From Neisseriales bacterium (GTDB lineage: Bacteria; Pseudomonadota; Gammaproteobacteria; Burkholderiales; UBA11063), in NCBI GenBank assembly GCA_008017145.1, contig SSGY01000043.1, forward strand, positions 1 through 14,625: a stretch of 14,625 nucleotides of DNA, written 5' to 3'. The notes beneath the pieces were generated by a model. That model saw only the letters and a list, made by a program, of their open reading frames with translations, searched no databases and was not told where the DNA came from. Shown here in pieces: positions 14,206 through 14,625 of this stretch (position 1 is the first letter of the stretch; the number at the start of each line of letters is the position of its first letter). The position numbers and the translations under genes were made by a program.

Positions 14206-14625
14206 TTAGTTAAATAATCTTAACGCGCCTGAAGTTCTGTCTGCAACAGCCATTGAAGTAGCTTTAACAGAAGAAATAACAAATAATTGGTAAACTTGTT
14301 CTGGAGTTAAAACACCATTAGTTTTTTTCGAAATTTCATCAAAATTAACCATTTTGTTTAAGTAAACATTATTAGCTTTGTTGGACTTATAAAGGTTGTA
14401 ATCACAAATATCATAATCTTTAGAGCTATCTTGAAGTTTTTTACCAGTCAAACTAACATACGTAATATTTAATGCATCACCAATAATATTATTTTGATCT
14501 GCACCAAAGATATTAAGCGCAGTACGTACTTTTGAACCAGGTTGAGATGCAAGCAATAAAGATTTTAATGAAGTATTTGAAGCCATTGAAGCATTAAATC
14601 CATCTCTGAAGCCATCTATAGAAGC
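14206..14625 (-). CDS. Unrecognised protein, C-terminal part only
   Basis: The minus strand is open from the right edge to a TAA at 14206, 139 codons. An ATG at 14586 exists, but the frame continues upstream without a stop (SIDGFRDGFNAS in front of it) and no ribosome site precedes that ATG, so the true start is probably outside the window. The visible part is soluble-looking and Ser/Asn/Lys-rich, with PGSKVRTALNIFGADQNNII, a YDICDYNLYKS stretch and an alanine-rich helix-like end (SSVKATSMAVADRTSGALRLF). I see no domain I can name, no transmembrane segment and no signal peptide in this portion. A strong terminator at 14139-14168 and native-looking codon use support a real gene. Confidence 0.7.
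   Translation of the reverse strand, partial: ASIDGFRDGFNASMASNTSLKSLLLASQPGSKVRTALNIFGADQNNIIGDALNITYVSLTGKKLQDSSKDYDICDYNLYKSNKANNVYLNKMVNFDEISKKTNGVLTPEQVYQLFVISSVKATSMAVADRTSGALRLFN

Overview
The window is AT-rich bacterial chromosome. It looks betaproteobacterial, probably a low-GC member of the Neisseriales. The main evidence is the YidC at the left edge: its N-terminal anchor (MDTRRL...GWEKFF), its KDYGWVYIFSTPLFWLL stretch, and a lysine at the TM2 position where E. coli has arginine all resemble the Neisseria protein. This placement is inferred from protein sequence recalled from memory, not from a search.

Left part (1-2224, minus strand): the conserved rpmH-rnpA-yidD-yidC cluster, read from a clear sigma70 promoter (TTGGCA-17-TATAAT). 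rnpA and yidD overlap by 35 bases. A 77-base nested palindrome lies between yidD and yidC. yidC runs off the left edge. The usual partner dnaA does not follow rpmH and no DnaA-box cluster was seen.

Middle left (2390-6780): a class I SAM-dependent methyltransferase (minus), a non-coding stretch with an extended -10 promoter and a 9-1-9 palindrome, an alpha/beta hydrolase (plus), the C-terminal remnant of an IS5-type transposase, and a 676-residue lipoprotein with two tandem DUF1566 (Lcl-type) domains (minus).

Centre (6921-10078, plus): a thiamine salvage operon. A sigma70 promoter leads into a complete TPP riboswitch, followed by thiE, thiM, thiD and tenA, with the first three genes overlapping. 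TenA and ThiD supply HMP-PP, ThiM supplies THZ-P, and ThiE joins them. No de novo gene (thiC, thiG, thiS) is present here.

Right (10087-14625): a group III truncated haemoglobin. Its promoter lies inside an inverted repeat that closely matches the NsrR nitric-oxide-repressor operator, which is the most interesting regulatory signal found. Then come a LysR regulator, a convergent gene that looks like a PAS/LuxR-type regulator, and a Bcr/CflA-like MFS efflux transporter, with a perfect 13-bp inverted repeat around a candidate promoter in front of the transporter. At the right edge is the C-terminal part of an unrecognised minus-strand gene with a good terminator.

I did not find a clearly new multi-gene defence or mobile system. 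The best leads are the NsrR-like operator, the yidD-yidC palindrome and the LysR/PAS-LuxR/MFS cassette.
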